NCBI RefSeq assembly: GCF_900112445.1
Contig: NZ_FOYY01000006.1
Location: 1-64,000 of the forward strand
Length of the DNA: 64,000 bases
Direction: 5' to 3'
From: Thiomicrospira sp. ALE5
GTDB lineage: Bacteria > Pseudomonadota > Gammaproteobacteria > Thiomicrospirales > Thiomicrospiraceae
Position 1 is the first letter of the stretch. Every line of letters begins with the position of its first letter. This document shows positions 31,735-43,260 of this stretch, piece after piece. The notes beneath the pieces are model-generated. The model saw only the letters and a list, made by a program, of their open reading frames with translations. It made no database searches and was not told the origin of the DNA. A program made the translations under genes and the position numbers.

Positions 31735-33813
31735 TTAAAAGGCCTGCCGGTAGCGCACTAACCAGGCCTGGTCAAATTGGTCTTGTTGCCAACGAATTTG
31801 CCAATGAGGGTGCTGAAGTTGCAGGCTCACCCCTTCATTTTGTCTGGTCGTACGCAGGTTTTGGCGATAAAAGCGCAAGCTACCGTTCCCAATAGATTCG
31901 CTAATCGCGGCGGTAAAGTCGAGTTGGTTTTGTTGTTGATAAATATCCATTTGGGCATGAAAACCCATGATGCGATAGGGGTTGTGTAGGCTTAGCCATT
32001 GGCTGGTTTGGGTTTCGGTAACATTGGTGAGCAATTGCGTACCTGGCTCTTGCGCTTGCTGCCAGTTATAGCCAACACTCAGCCAGTCTTGGGTCAGTGT
32101 GGGGTGCCAAATCGCAAAGACGCCCTGTTGGTTGCGTTGGTTGAGTCCCGCCCAGTTGAGTAGGCTGTCGCCTTGAGTTTGATAGCCACCCCATTGCCAA
32201 CGTCCTTGCTGACGGGCTAATAACCAGGCCTGCTGATTGGTTTGGCTTGATTGCGCGACACTGGCGTACCAACCGGTTTGCTGTGTGGGTTGATAGAGTC
32301 CAATATTGAACAAGGTGAGTTGTTGATCTTGCGCAAATTGGTTAAAGCCCAGTTGGCTGTGTTGAATCATGGGCTGGTAGCTATTGAGCTCGGTTTGTGG
32401 GCTGATACTTAATGACATCTGGCTGTTGTCAAGTGAGAAGGTTCGTGGCGGTGTCGGCCAGGCCTGGTTGAACGCTTGTCTAAAATGACCTTGACGTGGT
32501 TGGGTAACACTGGTCATTTGAATGGCAAAATCGCGTTGATAGCTATCCAGGATAGCGGTATTGAGCGTGACCGGTTCATAGCCTGCCGGCAAACTCACTG
32601 CCAGTGACTGCATAGAATAGGTTTGGTTTTCAAATGCAATTGATGTGGTGCCGACAGGACTAAAGGCGGCATCGGCATCAAGCATACCCATGCCATGTAA
32701 ACTGGCGCTGTAATTGGGAAAATCTCTATTGGCGGTGTCTAGAAGTATTTGAGTCAGTTCGCGGCCACCAAGGTGCTGCCAACGTTGCTGCATCACCGCA
32801 ATGAGACCACTGACATTGGCGGCTGCGCCAGAAGTGCCGAAAAGGGTGTAATCAGCGACTTGAGTAGCACCAGGTCCAATAATAAAACGTTTCTGAATGG
32901 CTCCATCATGGCCAGGAAAGTTTGAAAAACTGGCCAGAGATTGATTGTCAAAGGTCGCCCCCACGATTAATAAGTGTTGGCCAAGGGTTAGACGGGTGGC
33001 ATCTGCAAAATTGGCGTCATTATAGACTTGAGTGACTAAACTTATCGCGTCATTGCCTGCTGCATGTATTATTGCCCGGTTTTGGGCAACGATTTGATTG
33101 CTAATGTTTCGAATAGTTTGTTCAGATAATGGTAGTTGGCTGTTGCTGACACTCTCACGCGCAAGGACTAGAGCACCATAGTTAAAGGATAAATTCATCA
33201 CTGGCACATTAAAGCCTTGGCTGTTTAAGCTGTTAGCCCACTCTAGCCCTTTGAATATGGAAATACGATTGGTGCTGCCTTGGGTGTCTGCAATCACACC
33301 ATGTGCAATAGTTGCGTCAATCGCTATACCATAATCTACTGAGGCGGCGATTTGTGCCATGTCATCACCATGCGTTCCATTACGCAAGGAAGTGTCATTG
33401 ACTTTCATGACCTGTCCGTTCACCACGGTATAACGTTCATTGGATGCTGCCACGGTAGTGTAGAGGGTTCGATTGGTTTGATTGTTACGTAAACCTGTGT
33501 CGAGAATGGCAATAGTTTGGCCATTCCCATCAAAGCTAGTCGCATACCATTGATTTAAGTCGAAGCGTAATTGTTGCGCAGAAAATTGCACCGTACCAGG
33601 CTGGGGCATTGGGTTCATGGGTGGTTCAGGTTGTGTTTCGTCTGGCGGTGTGGGTATGGTTGGTTCGGGTTCTTGGATTGGCTCCGGCTGCGGTTCTTGA
33701 ATAGGCTCAGGTAAGTCTGGCCTGACATTATTGCCACCCCCGCCCCCGCAGCCTGTTTGAAACAGAATGCTGCTGGTTATGAGTAGAGTTGAGAACCTCA
33801 ATATGCTGGCCAT
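31735..33813 (-). CDS. Lipoprotein subtilase with autotransporter-like C-terminus (NalP/SphB1 type)
   Basis: 692 residues. A lipobox FQTGC (Cys22) is followed by a Gly run and a Pro/Glu-rich linker to about residue 72. The S8 peptidase domain has Asp105 (ILDTG), His148 (GTHGD), HAAGND and Ser328 (GTSGA). The last 250-300 residues are rich in Gln, Trp and Tyr with alternating beta-strand character and end in Phe (RYRQAF), as in an autotransporter barrel. Lipid-anchored subtilase autotransporters such as NalP and SphB1 process other surface proteins. The barrel is inferred. Preceded by a 216-bp AT-rich spacer, so it is probably a separate transcription unit. Confidence 0.82.
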   Translation of the reverse strand: MASILRFSTLLITSSILFQTGCGGGGGNNVRPDLPEPIQEPQPEPIQEPEPTIPTPPDETQPEPPMNPMPQPGTVQFSAQQLRFDLNQWYATSFDGNGQTIAILDTGLRNNQTNRTLYTTVAASNERYTVVNGQVMKVNDTSLRNGTHGDDMAQIAASVDYGIAIDATIAHGVIADTQGSTNRISIFKGLEWANSLNSQGFNVPVMNLSFNYGALVLARESVSNSQLPLSEQTIRNISNQIVAQNRAIIHAAGNDAISLVTQVYNDANFADATRLTLGQHLLIVGATFDNQSLASFSNFPGHDGAIQKRFIIGPGATQVADYTLFGTSGAAANVSGLIAVMQQRWQHLGGRELTQILLDTANRDFPNYSASLHGMGMLDADAAFSPVGTTSIAFENQTYSMQSLAVSLPAGYEPVTLNTAILDSYQRDFAIQMTSVTQPRQGHFRQAFNQAWPTPPRTFSLDNSQMSLSISPQTELNSYQPMIQHSQLGFNQFAQDQQLTLFNIGLYQPTQQTGWYASVAQSSQTNQQAWLLARQQGRWQWGGYQTQGDSLLNWAGLNQRNQQGVFAIWHPTLTQDWLSVGYNWQQAQEPGTQLLTNVTETQTSQWLSLHNPYRIMGFHAQMDIYQQQNQLDFTAAISESIGNGSLRFYRQNLRTTRQNEGVSLQLQHPHWQIRWQQDQFDQAWLVRYRQAF

Positions 33814-33959
33814 AACGACTTTTTAACTTATCCAATTTGTGTATAGGTTAACCAATTTGAAGAGAAACCTGTGAACTGAATCATGCAAATATTTAATTAA
33901 TAGCTTCACTTTATCAGGCATTTATAAATATTTAATTGGTGGTTTGTATAGCTTTTGTG

Positions 33960-34065
33960 TAATATTCTGCATGTGACAAGTTAAGCGATGTCGCAACGTA
34001 GGTTGAGGTTAGACCCCCATGTGGGGTCACTACCCCAGACGGTCAAACTGTTTGGGGTCTTTTTT
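33960..34065 (+). ncRNA. Candidate structured small RNA with attenuator-like arms, antisense to ubiC end
   Basis: On the plus strand a weak promoter (TTGGTG 33936-33941, 18 bp, TAATAT 33960-33965) would start an RNA near 33972. Three hairpins follow: GTGACA with TGTCGC; GACCCC (34012-34017) with GGGGTC (34023-34028); and a 12-bp stem (34032-34043 with 34047-34058) followed by six T. Arm two (34022-34027) can instead pair with arm three (34032-34037), excluding the terminator. All plus-strand neighbours are far away, so a terminated small RNA is more likely than an attenuator of a gene. The T tract occurs only in plus orientation. Confidence 0.45.
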
Positions 34066-34611
34066 ATGTAAATTCTCCCACAGTTTCGGAAGAAACACTT
34101 CTGTTAGTAGCAGTTCAGCGCCCTTTCGGTTATAAAGACAATGACGTGCCAATGTTGGTTGGACTATAACGGGTGGCCAGTGCCAACGGCTGAATAAAAA
34201 GGCATCACGTTGAATGCTGGCATCTTGAAACAGTCGTTGACCCAAGGGTTGTTGTCCTTGTTGGCGCAAAAACGCCCAGGGTTGTCCTTGCCCGACCCCT
34301 AGCGTGACGCTGCGGGCAAAAATCCACGGTGTTGGACCACAACACAGCATGACCTCTCGAATCCACACGCGTTGATTGTGTAATCTTTGGTTGTGTGGTG
34401 TGGGTGCGCTGGCCACAGCCCGCTGTTCAAACGGATAGGCTGACCCCCAGCCTTCAAATAGCGGTTGTACTTGCAAATGAGCGCAACGTGCCTGCAATTT
34501 GGCGGTCAGTGATGCCCGGTCTAATAACCAGGCCTGCTGCTGAGGTTGCAGCGTGAGCCGGTTTATATCGGCTGCGCCATAGAGACGTTGAGCTAGGCGT
34601 GCGTGCGGCAT
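34030..34611 (-). CDS. ubiC: Chorismate--pyruvate lyase
   Basis: 193 residues. Makes 4-hydroxybenzoate from chorismate, the first step of ubiquinone synthesis. Seen: WLLDRASLTAKLQ, VREVMLCCGPTPWIFARSV, GVGQGQPWAFL and the C-terminal RKGAELLLTEVFLPKLW. The final ten residues (KDPKQFDRLG) extend past the usual end, into the hairpin sequence described at 34032-34065. Downstream of recG on the same strand with an 18-bp gap. Confidence 0.9.
   Translation of the reverse strand: MPHARLAQRLYGAADINRLTLQPQQQAWLLDRASLTAKLQARCAHLQVQPLFEGWGSAYPFEQRAVASAPTPHNQRLHNQRVWIREVMLCCGPTPWIFARSVTLGVGQGQPWAFLRQQGQQPLGQRLFQDASIQRDAFLFSRWHWPPVIVQPTLARHCLYNRKGAELLLTEVFLPKLWENLHKKDPKQFDRLG
34032..34065 (+). terminator. 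Strong plus-strand terminator inside the 3' end of ubiC
   Basis: A stem of 12 consecutive pairs (two G-U) with a CAA loop and six T at 34060-34065. It reads correctly only on the plus strand, opposite to ubiC, whose last codons it overlaps. Confidence 0.75.
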
Positions 34612-34629
34612 AGTGCTTTTAAAGTAATG

Positions 34630-36735
34630 TTAAGCATGGTGATAGTCCAAACGATGAGCAAGCCAACGGGCTTCTAAGCCAGCGAGGTCACCACTTTGTT
34701 GCAATGTTTCGAGCCAGTCGTGTGCGGCAGGTTGCAGCTCGGTTAACCAGGCCTGGTCGCGGCTTATATCCGCGATTCGAAAGCTGAGGCCACCGGTTTG
34801 GCGCGTGCCTAGTACTTCGCCAGGACCGCGAATTTTGAGGTCTTCCTCGGCAATCACAAAGCCGTCCTGACTTTCGCGCATAATCTGTAAGCGAGCTTTC
34901 GCTGTTTCGGATAAGGGCGCTTGATAGAGCAGCACACAGTGACTTTTTTTACTGCCGCGTCCGACCCGGCCACGTAATTGGTGCAGTTGTGCCAAGCCTA
35001 GGCGTTCTGCATTTTCAATAATCATTAGGCTGGCGTTAGGGACGTTGACACCGACTTCTATAACGGTGGTGGCGACTAAAACCTGTAGTTGTTGCGCTTT
35101 AAAGTCGGCCATCAGTTGTTCTTTTTCAGCCGGTTTCAGTTTGCCATGGATTAAGCCCACTTTTAAATCCGGCCATTGTTGCTGAAACTCGGCCAGGGTG
35201 CTGGCCGCAGCTTGGGCATTGAGTTGTTCAGATTCTTCAATCAGCGGACAGACCCAATAGGCCTGCACGCCTTGTTGGCAGGCCTGGTAAAGATGTTCCA
35301 TCACCTCATAACGTTTGCTATTACTCAGTACGGCGGTATCAATCGCTAGACGCCCCGGTGGCAGTTCGTCAATGACCGATAGGTCTAAATCACCGTAAGC
35401 GGCCATCGCAAGGGTGCGCGGGATCGGCGTGGCGGTCATGGTGAGTTGATGGGGTTGCCAGGCGGGCTGGTTGGGGTCTGAGGTCTGATTTTTTTGGGTG
35501 AGCGCGAGGCGTTGATGTACCCCAAAACGATGTTGCTCATCAATAATGACCAAGCCGAGTTGCTTAAATACCACGCTGTCTTGAAACAGCGCATGGGTGC
35601 CAACAATCACTTGAGCTTCACCTGAGGCAATCGCGGCCAAAATCTGTTGGCGCTCGCTCGGTTTGTGCCGTCCACTGAGACTGGTCAGGTGCAGACCGAG
35701 CGGTGTTAACCAGGCCTGCATCGCTTGGCGATGCTGTTCGGCTAGAATTTCAGTTGGGGCCATAATCGCGACCTGATAGCCCTGTTCGGCACAGACTTGA
35801 GCGGCCATAGCTGCAATCACGGTTTTGCCCGAGCCGACATCGCCTTGAACAAGACGTTGCATGGGTCTGGGTTGCGCCAGATCTTGGCTGATTTCTTGCC
35901 AAACGCGCTGTTGGGCTTGGGTGAGTTGGAACGGCAGATTCGCAATAAGCTGCTGTAAGCCGCGACTCGTTTGACTGTTAAAGGCCGGTGCCGGAATCGC
36001 TTGTTGACTTTGGCGCAAACGCTGCAGACTGAGTTGGTGGGTAAAAAGCTCTTCCACTATCAGCCGTTGTTGCGCAGGCGTGTCCACTCGGCTCAGTGCG
36101 CCGATGTCACTGCCGGCCGGCGGCTGATGAAGGGTGAGTAGGGCTTCGTTAATGCCCGGCAGTTGCCATTGGTCGCGCAGCTGATTGGGTAAATGTTCGG
36201 CGAGCGGGTATTGTTCGAGCAGTAAGCAGGCCTGCTTAATCAGCTTTTGGAGGTTTTTTTGGCCTAAGCCTTCGGTCGTGGGGTAAATAGGCGTTAAAAA
36301 CGGTGACAGCGACGGCGGTTCGCTGTTAAAGACTTCACAGTCAGGATGCATCATTTCCCAGCCTTGCATACCGAGTTTACATTCGCCAAAGGCACGCAGT
36401 CGCTTACCGCGTTGATAAAAGCGCGCTTGGTTGGCGTTAACATGGAAAAAACGTAGGCTAATAGGAGTCTGGTCGTGGCTTAGGCAATCGACCCAAAGCC
36501 CGGGCGCGCGTCCACCGACAAAGCGACTTTGCACAATTTCAGCTTCAATCAGGCCTTCACTGCCGGGCAAGCACTGGCTTAAGTCAGTCAGTTGGGTTTT
36601 ATCTTGGTAGCGAAGCGGAAGATGAAACAGTAAGTCAAGCAGGCTATACAACTGAAGTTTAGCCAGTTTTTCGGCGAGTTTGGGGCCCACGCCCTTGAGT
36701 CCGCTGACTTGCAGTTCACTGAGTGGGCTGGACAT
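34630..36735 (-). CDS. recG: ATP-dependent DNA helicase RecG
   Basis: 701 residues. An N-terminal wedge/OB domain opens the protein (KGVGPKLAEKLAKLQL, DLLFHLPLRYQDKT). Helicase motifs: GDVGSGKTVIAA (Walker A), IIDEQHRFGVHQR (Walker B), TATPIPRTLAM, and the RecG-specific RGRVGRGSKKSHC with a C-terminal TRG-like region. Remodels stalled forks and Holliday junctions. Part of the rpoZ-spoT-ridA-recG-ubiC run, close to the classical rpoZ-spoT-trmH-recG arrangement. Confidence 0.96.
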   Translation of the reverse strand: MSSPLSELQVSGLKGVGPKLAEKLAKLQLYSLLDLLFHLPLRYQDKTQLTDLSQCLPGSEGLIEAEIVQSRFVGGRAPGLWVDCLSHDQTPISLRFFHVNANQARFYQRGKRLRAFGECKLGMQGWEMMHPDCEVFNSEPPSLSPFLTPIYPTTEGLGQKNLQKLIKQACLLLEQYPLAEHLPNQLRDQWQLPGINEALLTLHQPPAGSDIGALSRVDTPAQQRLIVEELFTHQLSLQRLRQSQQAIPAPAFNSQTSRGLQQLIANLPFQLTQAQQRVWQEISQDLAQPRPMQRLVQGDVGSGKTVIAAMAAQVCAEQGYQVAIMAPTEILAEQHRQAMQAWLTPLGLHLTSLSGRHKPSERQQILAAIASGEAQVIVGTHALFQDSVVFKQLGLVIIDEQHRFGVHQRLALTQKNQTSDPNQPAWQPHQLTMTATPIPRTLAMAAYGDLDLSVIDELPPGRLAIDTAVLSNSKRYEVMEHLYQACQQGVQAYWVCPLIEESEQLNAQAAASTLAEFQQQWPDLKVGLIHGKLKPAEKEQLMADFKAQQLQVLVATTVIEVGVNVPNASLMIIENAERLGLAQLHQLRGRVGRGSKKSHCVLLYQAPLSETAKARLQIMRESQDGFVIAEEDLKIRGPGEVLGTRQTGGLSFRIADISRDQAWLTELQPAAHDWLETLQQSGDLAGLEARWLAHRLDYHHA

Positions 36736-36762
36736 ACTGATTAAGTGCCTGCTTATCTAGGT

Positions 36763-37149
36763 TTAGTAGTGTGATAACACCATAACGCCATCCATCTCTA
36801 CGTCGGTGTCTTTCGGTAATTGCTTGACCGCGACGGCAGCGCGGGCTGGATAGGGTTGCTGAAAGTACTGCGCCATAATCTCGTTAACCGTGGCGAAGTG
36901 GCTCATGTCGGTTAGGAAAATATTGAGTTTGGCAATATCTTGTAAGCTGCCACCGGCCGCTTCACACACCGCACTGAGATTCTTAAATACTTGATGAATA
37001 CGTTCGCTAATATCACCCTCAGCCAGTGTCATGGTGTCTGGAATCAGCCCAATTTGTCCTGAGAGATAAACGGTATCGGCAACACGAACAGCTTGTGAAT
37101 AGGTACCAATTGCAGCGGGAGCTTGATCTGTATGGATGGTTTGGCGCAT
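36763..37149 (-). CDS. ridA: RidA reactive imine/enamine deaminase
   Basis: 128 residues. Hydrolyses 2-aminoacrylate and similar reactive imines released by PLP enzymes, protecting the cell. Visible hallmarks: [24 protein letters not shown], the catalytic-site Arg in [15 protein letters not shown], and VEMDGVM at the C-terminus. Gap of 28 bp to spoT upstream and 27 bp to recG downstream, same strand. Confidence 0.95.
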   Translation of the reverse strand: MRQTIHTDQAPAAIGTYSQAVRVADTVYLSGQIGLIPDTMTLAEGDISERIHQVFKNLSAVCEAAGGSLQDIAKLNIFLTDMSHFATVNEIMAQYFQQPYPARAAVAVKQLPKDTDVEMDGVMVLSHY

Positions 37150-37177
37150 AGTTAATCCTCTAAATAACGGTCAAAAA

Positions 37178-39352
37178 TTAGTGAGATTCAATTCTAAAGG
37201 CTTTTTCAATGGCAGGAATACGACGTAAGTGACGCAGTAAATCTTCGAGATGTTCGCGGTTGCGCACACTGAGCACAAAATGCATCACGCTATAGGTTTC
37301 GTCCTTGTCTTCTGAGCGTACCCGCTGAATATCCGTTTTGGTGTTGGCGATTTCAGAGGCGACCATCGCTAGGGTGCCGCGCTGATTTTTAACCTCAACT
37401 TGTACATCTACTGAGAAAAGTTGTTCTGAATCCAGTGACCATTCAACATCGAGCCATTTATCCGGTTGGTTTTGATAGTGACGTACGTTTTTGCACTCTT
37501 GACGATGGATCACCAGTCCCTTGCCTGATGACATAAAACCAATAATCTTATCGCCTGGGATTGGGTGGCAGCACTGAGCATAATTGACGACCAAGCCTTC
37601 TGTGCCAGAGATAGCCAGTGGATGATGATGGCTTTTGTGAGCGGCTGGTAGTGTTTGTTGGCCGGTTGCGCTGCTATTAGTTGTGTCGCGGGGCTGAATG
37701 CTATCGGCAATTTGTTTTGCGACCAGGCCTGCCATGCGGCGACCTAAACCAATATCGGTAAGTAGTTGCGACCAGTTGTCCAAATGAAGTTGTTCGATTA
37801 GGGCAATAAGATTTTTTTCCCGAACTTGGTCATAGCTTAAATTATGAGGGACAAGGGCTTTAGTGAGCAGTTTCTGGCCAAGCTCTTCGGCTGACTGGTC
37901 GTGCTGGTTTTTAAGGAAAGAGCGAATTTGGCTCCGTGCTTTAGCGGTGGTCACAAAGTTTAACCAGTTTGGGTTTGGCTGGATTTCTTTCGATTTAATG
38001 ATTTCAACAGTTTGACCACTTTCTAGCGGCGTACGCAATGGCATCAGCTGGCGATCAATTCGACAACCAACGCATGCATGGCCAAGATTGGTATGAACAG
38101 CATAGGCAAAATCAACCGCCGTCGCGTTGCGCGGTAAGGTCACAATATCACCTTGCGGGGTAAACACATAGGTGACGTCAGGGAAGAGGTCGATCTTGAC
38201 ATTTTCTAAGAAATCTAATGAGTTGCCGGCACTTTGTTGGATTTCAAGCAGGTTGCGTACCCACTCCTGTGCGCGTTCATCGACGGCATGAGGGTGTGTC
38301 GCACCTTTATTGTTCAGCTTATAGTGCCAGTGGGCAGCGATGCCGTGCTCGGATACTTCGTGCATGGCATCGGTACGAATTTGTACTTCAATGTGGACAC
38401 CAAAAGGGCCAAACAATAACGTATGTAGCGATTGGTAGCCATTGGCTTTAGGGATGGCAATGTAGTCTTTAATTTTCCCCGGCAAGGGTTTGTATAACGA
38501 ATGAGCTAAGCCTAGTGCGCGATAGCAATCATCAACGTTTGGAACAATGATGCGAAAAGCAAAAATATCCAGCACCTCGACAAAGGTGAGCTTCTTTTGG
38601 CGCATTTTTTTATACAGGCTGTAAAGATGTTTTTCACGGCCTAGCACTCGGGCTTCGTAGCCCTCTTGAACAAGACGTACATTGAGGGCATCACTAATCT
38701 GCTCGACAATCTCTTTGCGGTTACCGCGTGCTTTTTTTATCGCTTTTTCAAGTGCGGCGTATCGTCTAGGATACATGGCTTTAAAGCCCAAGTCTTCGAG
38801 CTCTGTACGAAATGAATTGATACCTAAACGGGCGGCAATAGGGGCATAAATGTCTAATGTTTCACGGGCAATACGGCGTTGTTTGTCTGGACGCATAACA
38901 CCAAGGGTGCGCATATTATGCAGGCGGTCGGCTAATTTTATTAAAATCACCCGAATATCTCGCGACATCGCCAGCATCATTTTGCGGAAGCTTTCGGCCT
39001 GGGCTTCTTGTGGATTGTCGAATGCGAGTTTGCCGAGTTTAGTGACCCCGTCAATAATGTCGGCTACTTTTTCGCCAAAACGATCAATGATATCTTTTTT
39101 AGTGTAGGGTGTGTCCTCAATAACGTCGTGCAGGATAGCGGCAATTAAGCTTTCGTGGTCGAGTTGAATTTCGGCTAGAATTTCGGCCACGGCTACCGGG
39201 TGCCAGATATAGGCGCCCCCCGCTTTACGTGTTTGCCCGGCATGTGCTAAATCACCGAACTCAAACGCGGCAATAATTTGCTTAACTTGGTTGGGTTTAA
39301 GATAGGCCTCTGATTTTGTTAAGAGGCCATCGAGTGATTTAGGTGTTGCCAC
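37178..39352 (-). CDS. spoT: Bifunctional (p)ppGpp synthetase/hydrolase
   Basis: 724 residues. The HD hydrolase domain is intact (AHAGQTRKAGGAYIWHPVAVA, LHDVIEDT). The synthetase region has NGYQSLHT and EVQIRTDAMHEVSEHGIAAHW; a TGS domain follows (VFTPQGDIVTLPRNATAVDFAYAVHT), then an ACT domain (RGTLAMVASEIANTKTDIQ). A SpoT-like bifunctional alarmone enzyme is the better match because of the intact HD motif and the rpoZ-spoT context. Controls the stringent response. Confidence 0.95.
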   Translation of the reverse strand: MATPKSLDGLLTKSEAYLKPNQVKQIIAAFEFGDLAHAGQTRKAGGAYIWHPVAVAEILAEIQLDHESLIAAILHDVIEDTPYTKKDIIDRFGEKVADIIDGVTKLGKLAFDNPQEAQAESFRKMMLAMSRDIRVILIKLADRLHNMRTLGVMRPDKQRRIARETLDIYAPIAARLGINSFRTELEDLGFKAMYPRRYAALEKAIKKARGNRKEIVEQISDALNVRLVQEGYEARVLGREKHLYSLYKKMRQKKLTFVEVLDIFAFRIIVPNVDDCYRALGLAHSLYKPLPGKIKDYIAIPKANGYQSLHTLLFGPFGVHIEVQIRTDAMHEVSEHGIAAHWHYKLNNKGATHPHAVDERAQEWVRNLLEIQQSAGNSLDFLENVKIDLFPDVTYVFTPQGDIVTLPRNATAVDFAYAVHTNLGHACVGCRIDRQLMPLRTPLESGQTVEIIKSKEIQPNPNWLNFVTTAKARSQIRSFLKNQHDQSAEELGQKLLTKALVPHNLSYDQVREKNLIALIEQLHLDNWSQLLTDIGLGRRMAGLVAKQIADSIQPRDTTNSSATGQQTLPAAHKSHHHPLAISGTEGLVVNYAQCCHPIPGDKIIGFMSSGKGLVIHRQECKNVRHYQNQPDKWLDVEWSLDSEQLFSVDVQVEVKNQRGTLAMVASEIANTKTDIQRVRSEDKDETYSVMHFVLSVRNREHLEDLLRHLRRIPAIEKAFRIESH

Positions 39353-39361
39353 AGGAGACCC

Positions 39362-39586
39362 TTAGCTGAAAAAAGGGGGCGTGTCTGGGTCAGCAAGAAT
39401 AACAGAAGGTTCTACAAGGTTATCAGCCAATTCTCTTAATGCAACAACGGTTGGCTTATCATTTTCCCAATCTACGCAAGCGTCAGCGCCGTTGCCTAAT
39501 TGGCGCGCACGTTTTGCGCTAACGAGTACAAGCTCAAATCGATTTTCAACATTTTGTAAACAATCTTCAACGGTAACGCGAGCCAT
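39362..39586 (-). CDS. rpoZ: RNA polymerase omega subunit
   Basis: 74 residues. Assists assembly of RNA polymerase and ppGpp sensing. The family start [30 protein letters not shown] is seen. The open frame extends seven codons further to 39607, but AAGGA before ATG 39586 and the family start favour the shorter form. Directly upstream of spoT with a 9-bp gap. Confidence 0.96.
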   Translation of the reverse strand: MARVTVEDCLQNVENRFELVLVSAKRARQLGNGADACVDWENDKPTVVALRELADNLVEPSVILADPDTPPFFS

Positions 39587-39689
39587 AGTTAGTATCCTTA
39601 GAATCAAAAAAATTATTTAAAAAACTACACTTAATTATAAGTTATATTAAGGTTACTTTGAACTTCAACCTGAAAATAACGAGAAATTT

Positions 39690-40514
39690 ATGGATTTAGA
39701 ATTGCTGATTTATCAATATGTGCTGCCTTTTGGTATCAAGATCCTGGTGGCATTGATTGCGTTTTTTGTCGGTCACAAGCTCATAAAGTGGGCAATGCAG
39801 CTGCTTAAAAAAGGCTTAGAGCGCCTAAAAGTAGAACCTATATTGCAAGAGTTTGCTCAGTCGGTTGCTCGGGTGCTGCTATATGTGCTGCTGATATTGG
39901 CCGTTTTTGGTTATTTAGGTTTTGATACTACATCGGTGATTGCGCTGCTAGCGGCAGCAGGCCTGGCGGTCGGTTTAGCTTTGAAAGATTCATTGAATAA
40001 TTTTGCTTCTGGCGTAATGTTAATCTTAACCCAGCCCTTTAAAGTGGGTGATTTTATTGAAGTGGCCGGTCAAATGGGCGTGGCAGAAAAAATCACCCTA
40101 CTCAATACGGTGATGCGTACCGGCGATAATCGCGAGATTACCGTACCAAACGGGCTTATTTATCGCGATAAACTGGTTAATTATTCAGCGCGTGCAACGC
40201 GCCGAATTGACTTGGTATTTGGTATTGGTTATGACAGTGACCTGCGTAAAGCTAAGCAAATTTTAAAAGATTTAATTGCTGCTGAGCCGCGTGCACATCA
40301 AGAACCTGAGCCGCTTGTGGTGGTATCAGAATTGGCTGATTCTAGTGTTGATTTTACCGTGCGCATCTGGGTGGACAGTGCGGATTATTGGCCGGTACGC
40401 TTTGATTACATTGAAAAGGTTAAGCTTGAGTTTGATGAGCAGGGCATTGTCATTCCATATCCACAAATGGATGTGCATGTTCAGGCCACGCCAGCAGCGG
40501 AGGCTGTTAAGTGA
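39690..40514 (+). CDS. mscS: Small-conductance mechanosensitive channel, MscS family
   Basis: 274 residues. Two N-terminal helices, then the pore-lining helix (VIALLAAAGLAVGLALKDSLNNFASG) and the MscS beta domain (QPFKVGDFIEVAGQMGVAEKITLLNTVMRTGDNREITVPNG). Opens on membrane tension to release solutes in hypo-osmotic shock. The next gene begins inside its stop codon (GTGA), so the two are coupled. Confidence 0.95.
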   Translation: MDLELLIYQYVLPFGIKILVALIAFFVGHKLIKWAMQLLKKGLERLKVEPILQEFAQSVARVLLYVLLILAVFGYLGFDTTSVIALLAAAGLAVGLALKDSLNNFASGVMLILTQPFKVGDFIEVAGQMGVAEKITLLNTVMRTGDNREITVPNGLIYRDKLVNYSARATRRIDLVFGIGYDSDLRKAKQILKDLIAAEPRAHQEPEPLVVVSELADSSVDFTVRIWVDSADYWPVRFDYIEKVKLEFDEQGIVIPYPQMDVHVQATPAAEAVK

Positions 40515-41027
40515 CACTACGTAGCTATAAAGGAATGTGGCCTGAATTGGTTGAATCTGCTTGGGTCGATCCGTCGGCTCAGGTGATCGGACCATGCCAT
40601 TTGGCGGAGGATGTCAGTATTTGGCCTTGTGCGGTTTTGCGCGGTGATGTCAGTGCGATTGAAGTGGGTGCGAGGTCTAATATTCAAGATGGTGCGGTCG
40701 TGCATGCAACCCATGCGTCTGAGCGTACCCGCGGGTCAATGACGCGTGTTGGCTGTGATGTGACGGTGGGGCATAATGTGGTATTACACGGCTGTATTCT
40801 TGAGGGCGAGTGTCTGATTGGCATGGGTGCCATAGTTTTAGATAATGCGGTCGTGCAAAAACATGTCTTGGTTGGCGCGAATAGCCTAGTGCCAGCAGGC
40901 AAGGTGTTGGAAAGCGGTTATCTATATTTAGGTTCACCGGTTAAGCAGATACGTCCGCTCACCGATGAAGAAAAAGCCTTTTTTAAATACTCCGCGGCGC
41001 ACTATGTTAAATTGAAAAACGAGTTTG

Positions 41028-41050
<23 letters not shown>
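40511..41050 (+). CDS. Gamma-carbonic-anhydrase-family protein (left-handed beta helix)
   Basis: 179 residues with hexapeptide repeats (VIGPCHLAEDVSIWPCAVLRGDVS). Metal-binding histidines are present in VVHATH and VGHNVVLHGC, as in YrdA/Cam-type proteins. By family it binds zinc or iron; real carbonic anhydrase activity is proven for few members. A GTG start overlaps mscS by 4 bp. Its 3' end overlaps the end of the convergent aroE by 23 bp. Confidence 0.85.

Positions 41051-43260
<2,210 letters not shown>

Noticed and set aside
34012-34058. Minus-strand attenuator ahead of the subtilase gene
   Set aside because: The arms could fold on that strand, but no T run follows them in that direction.
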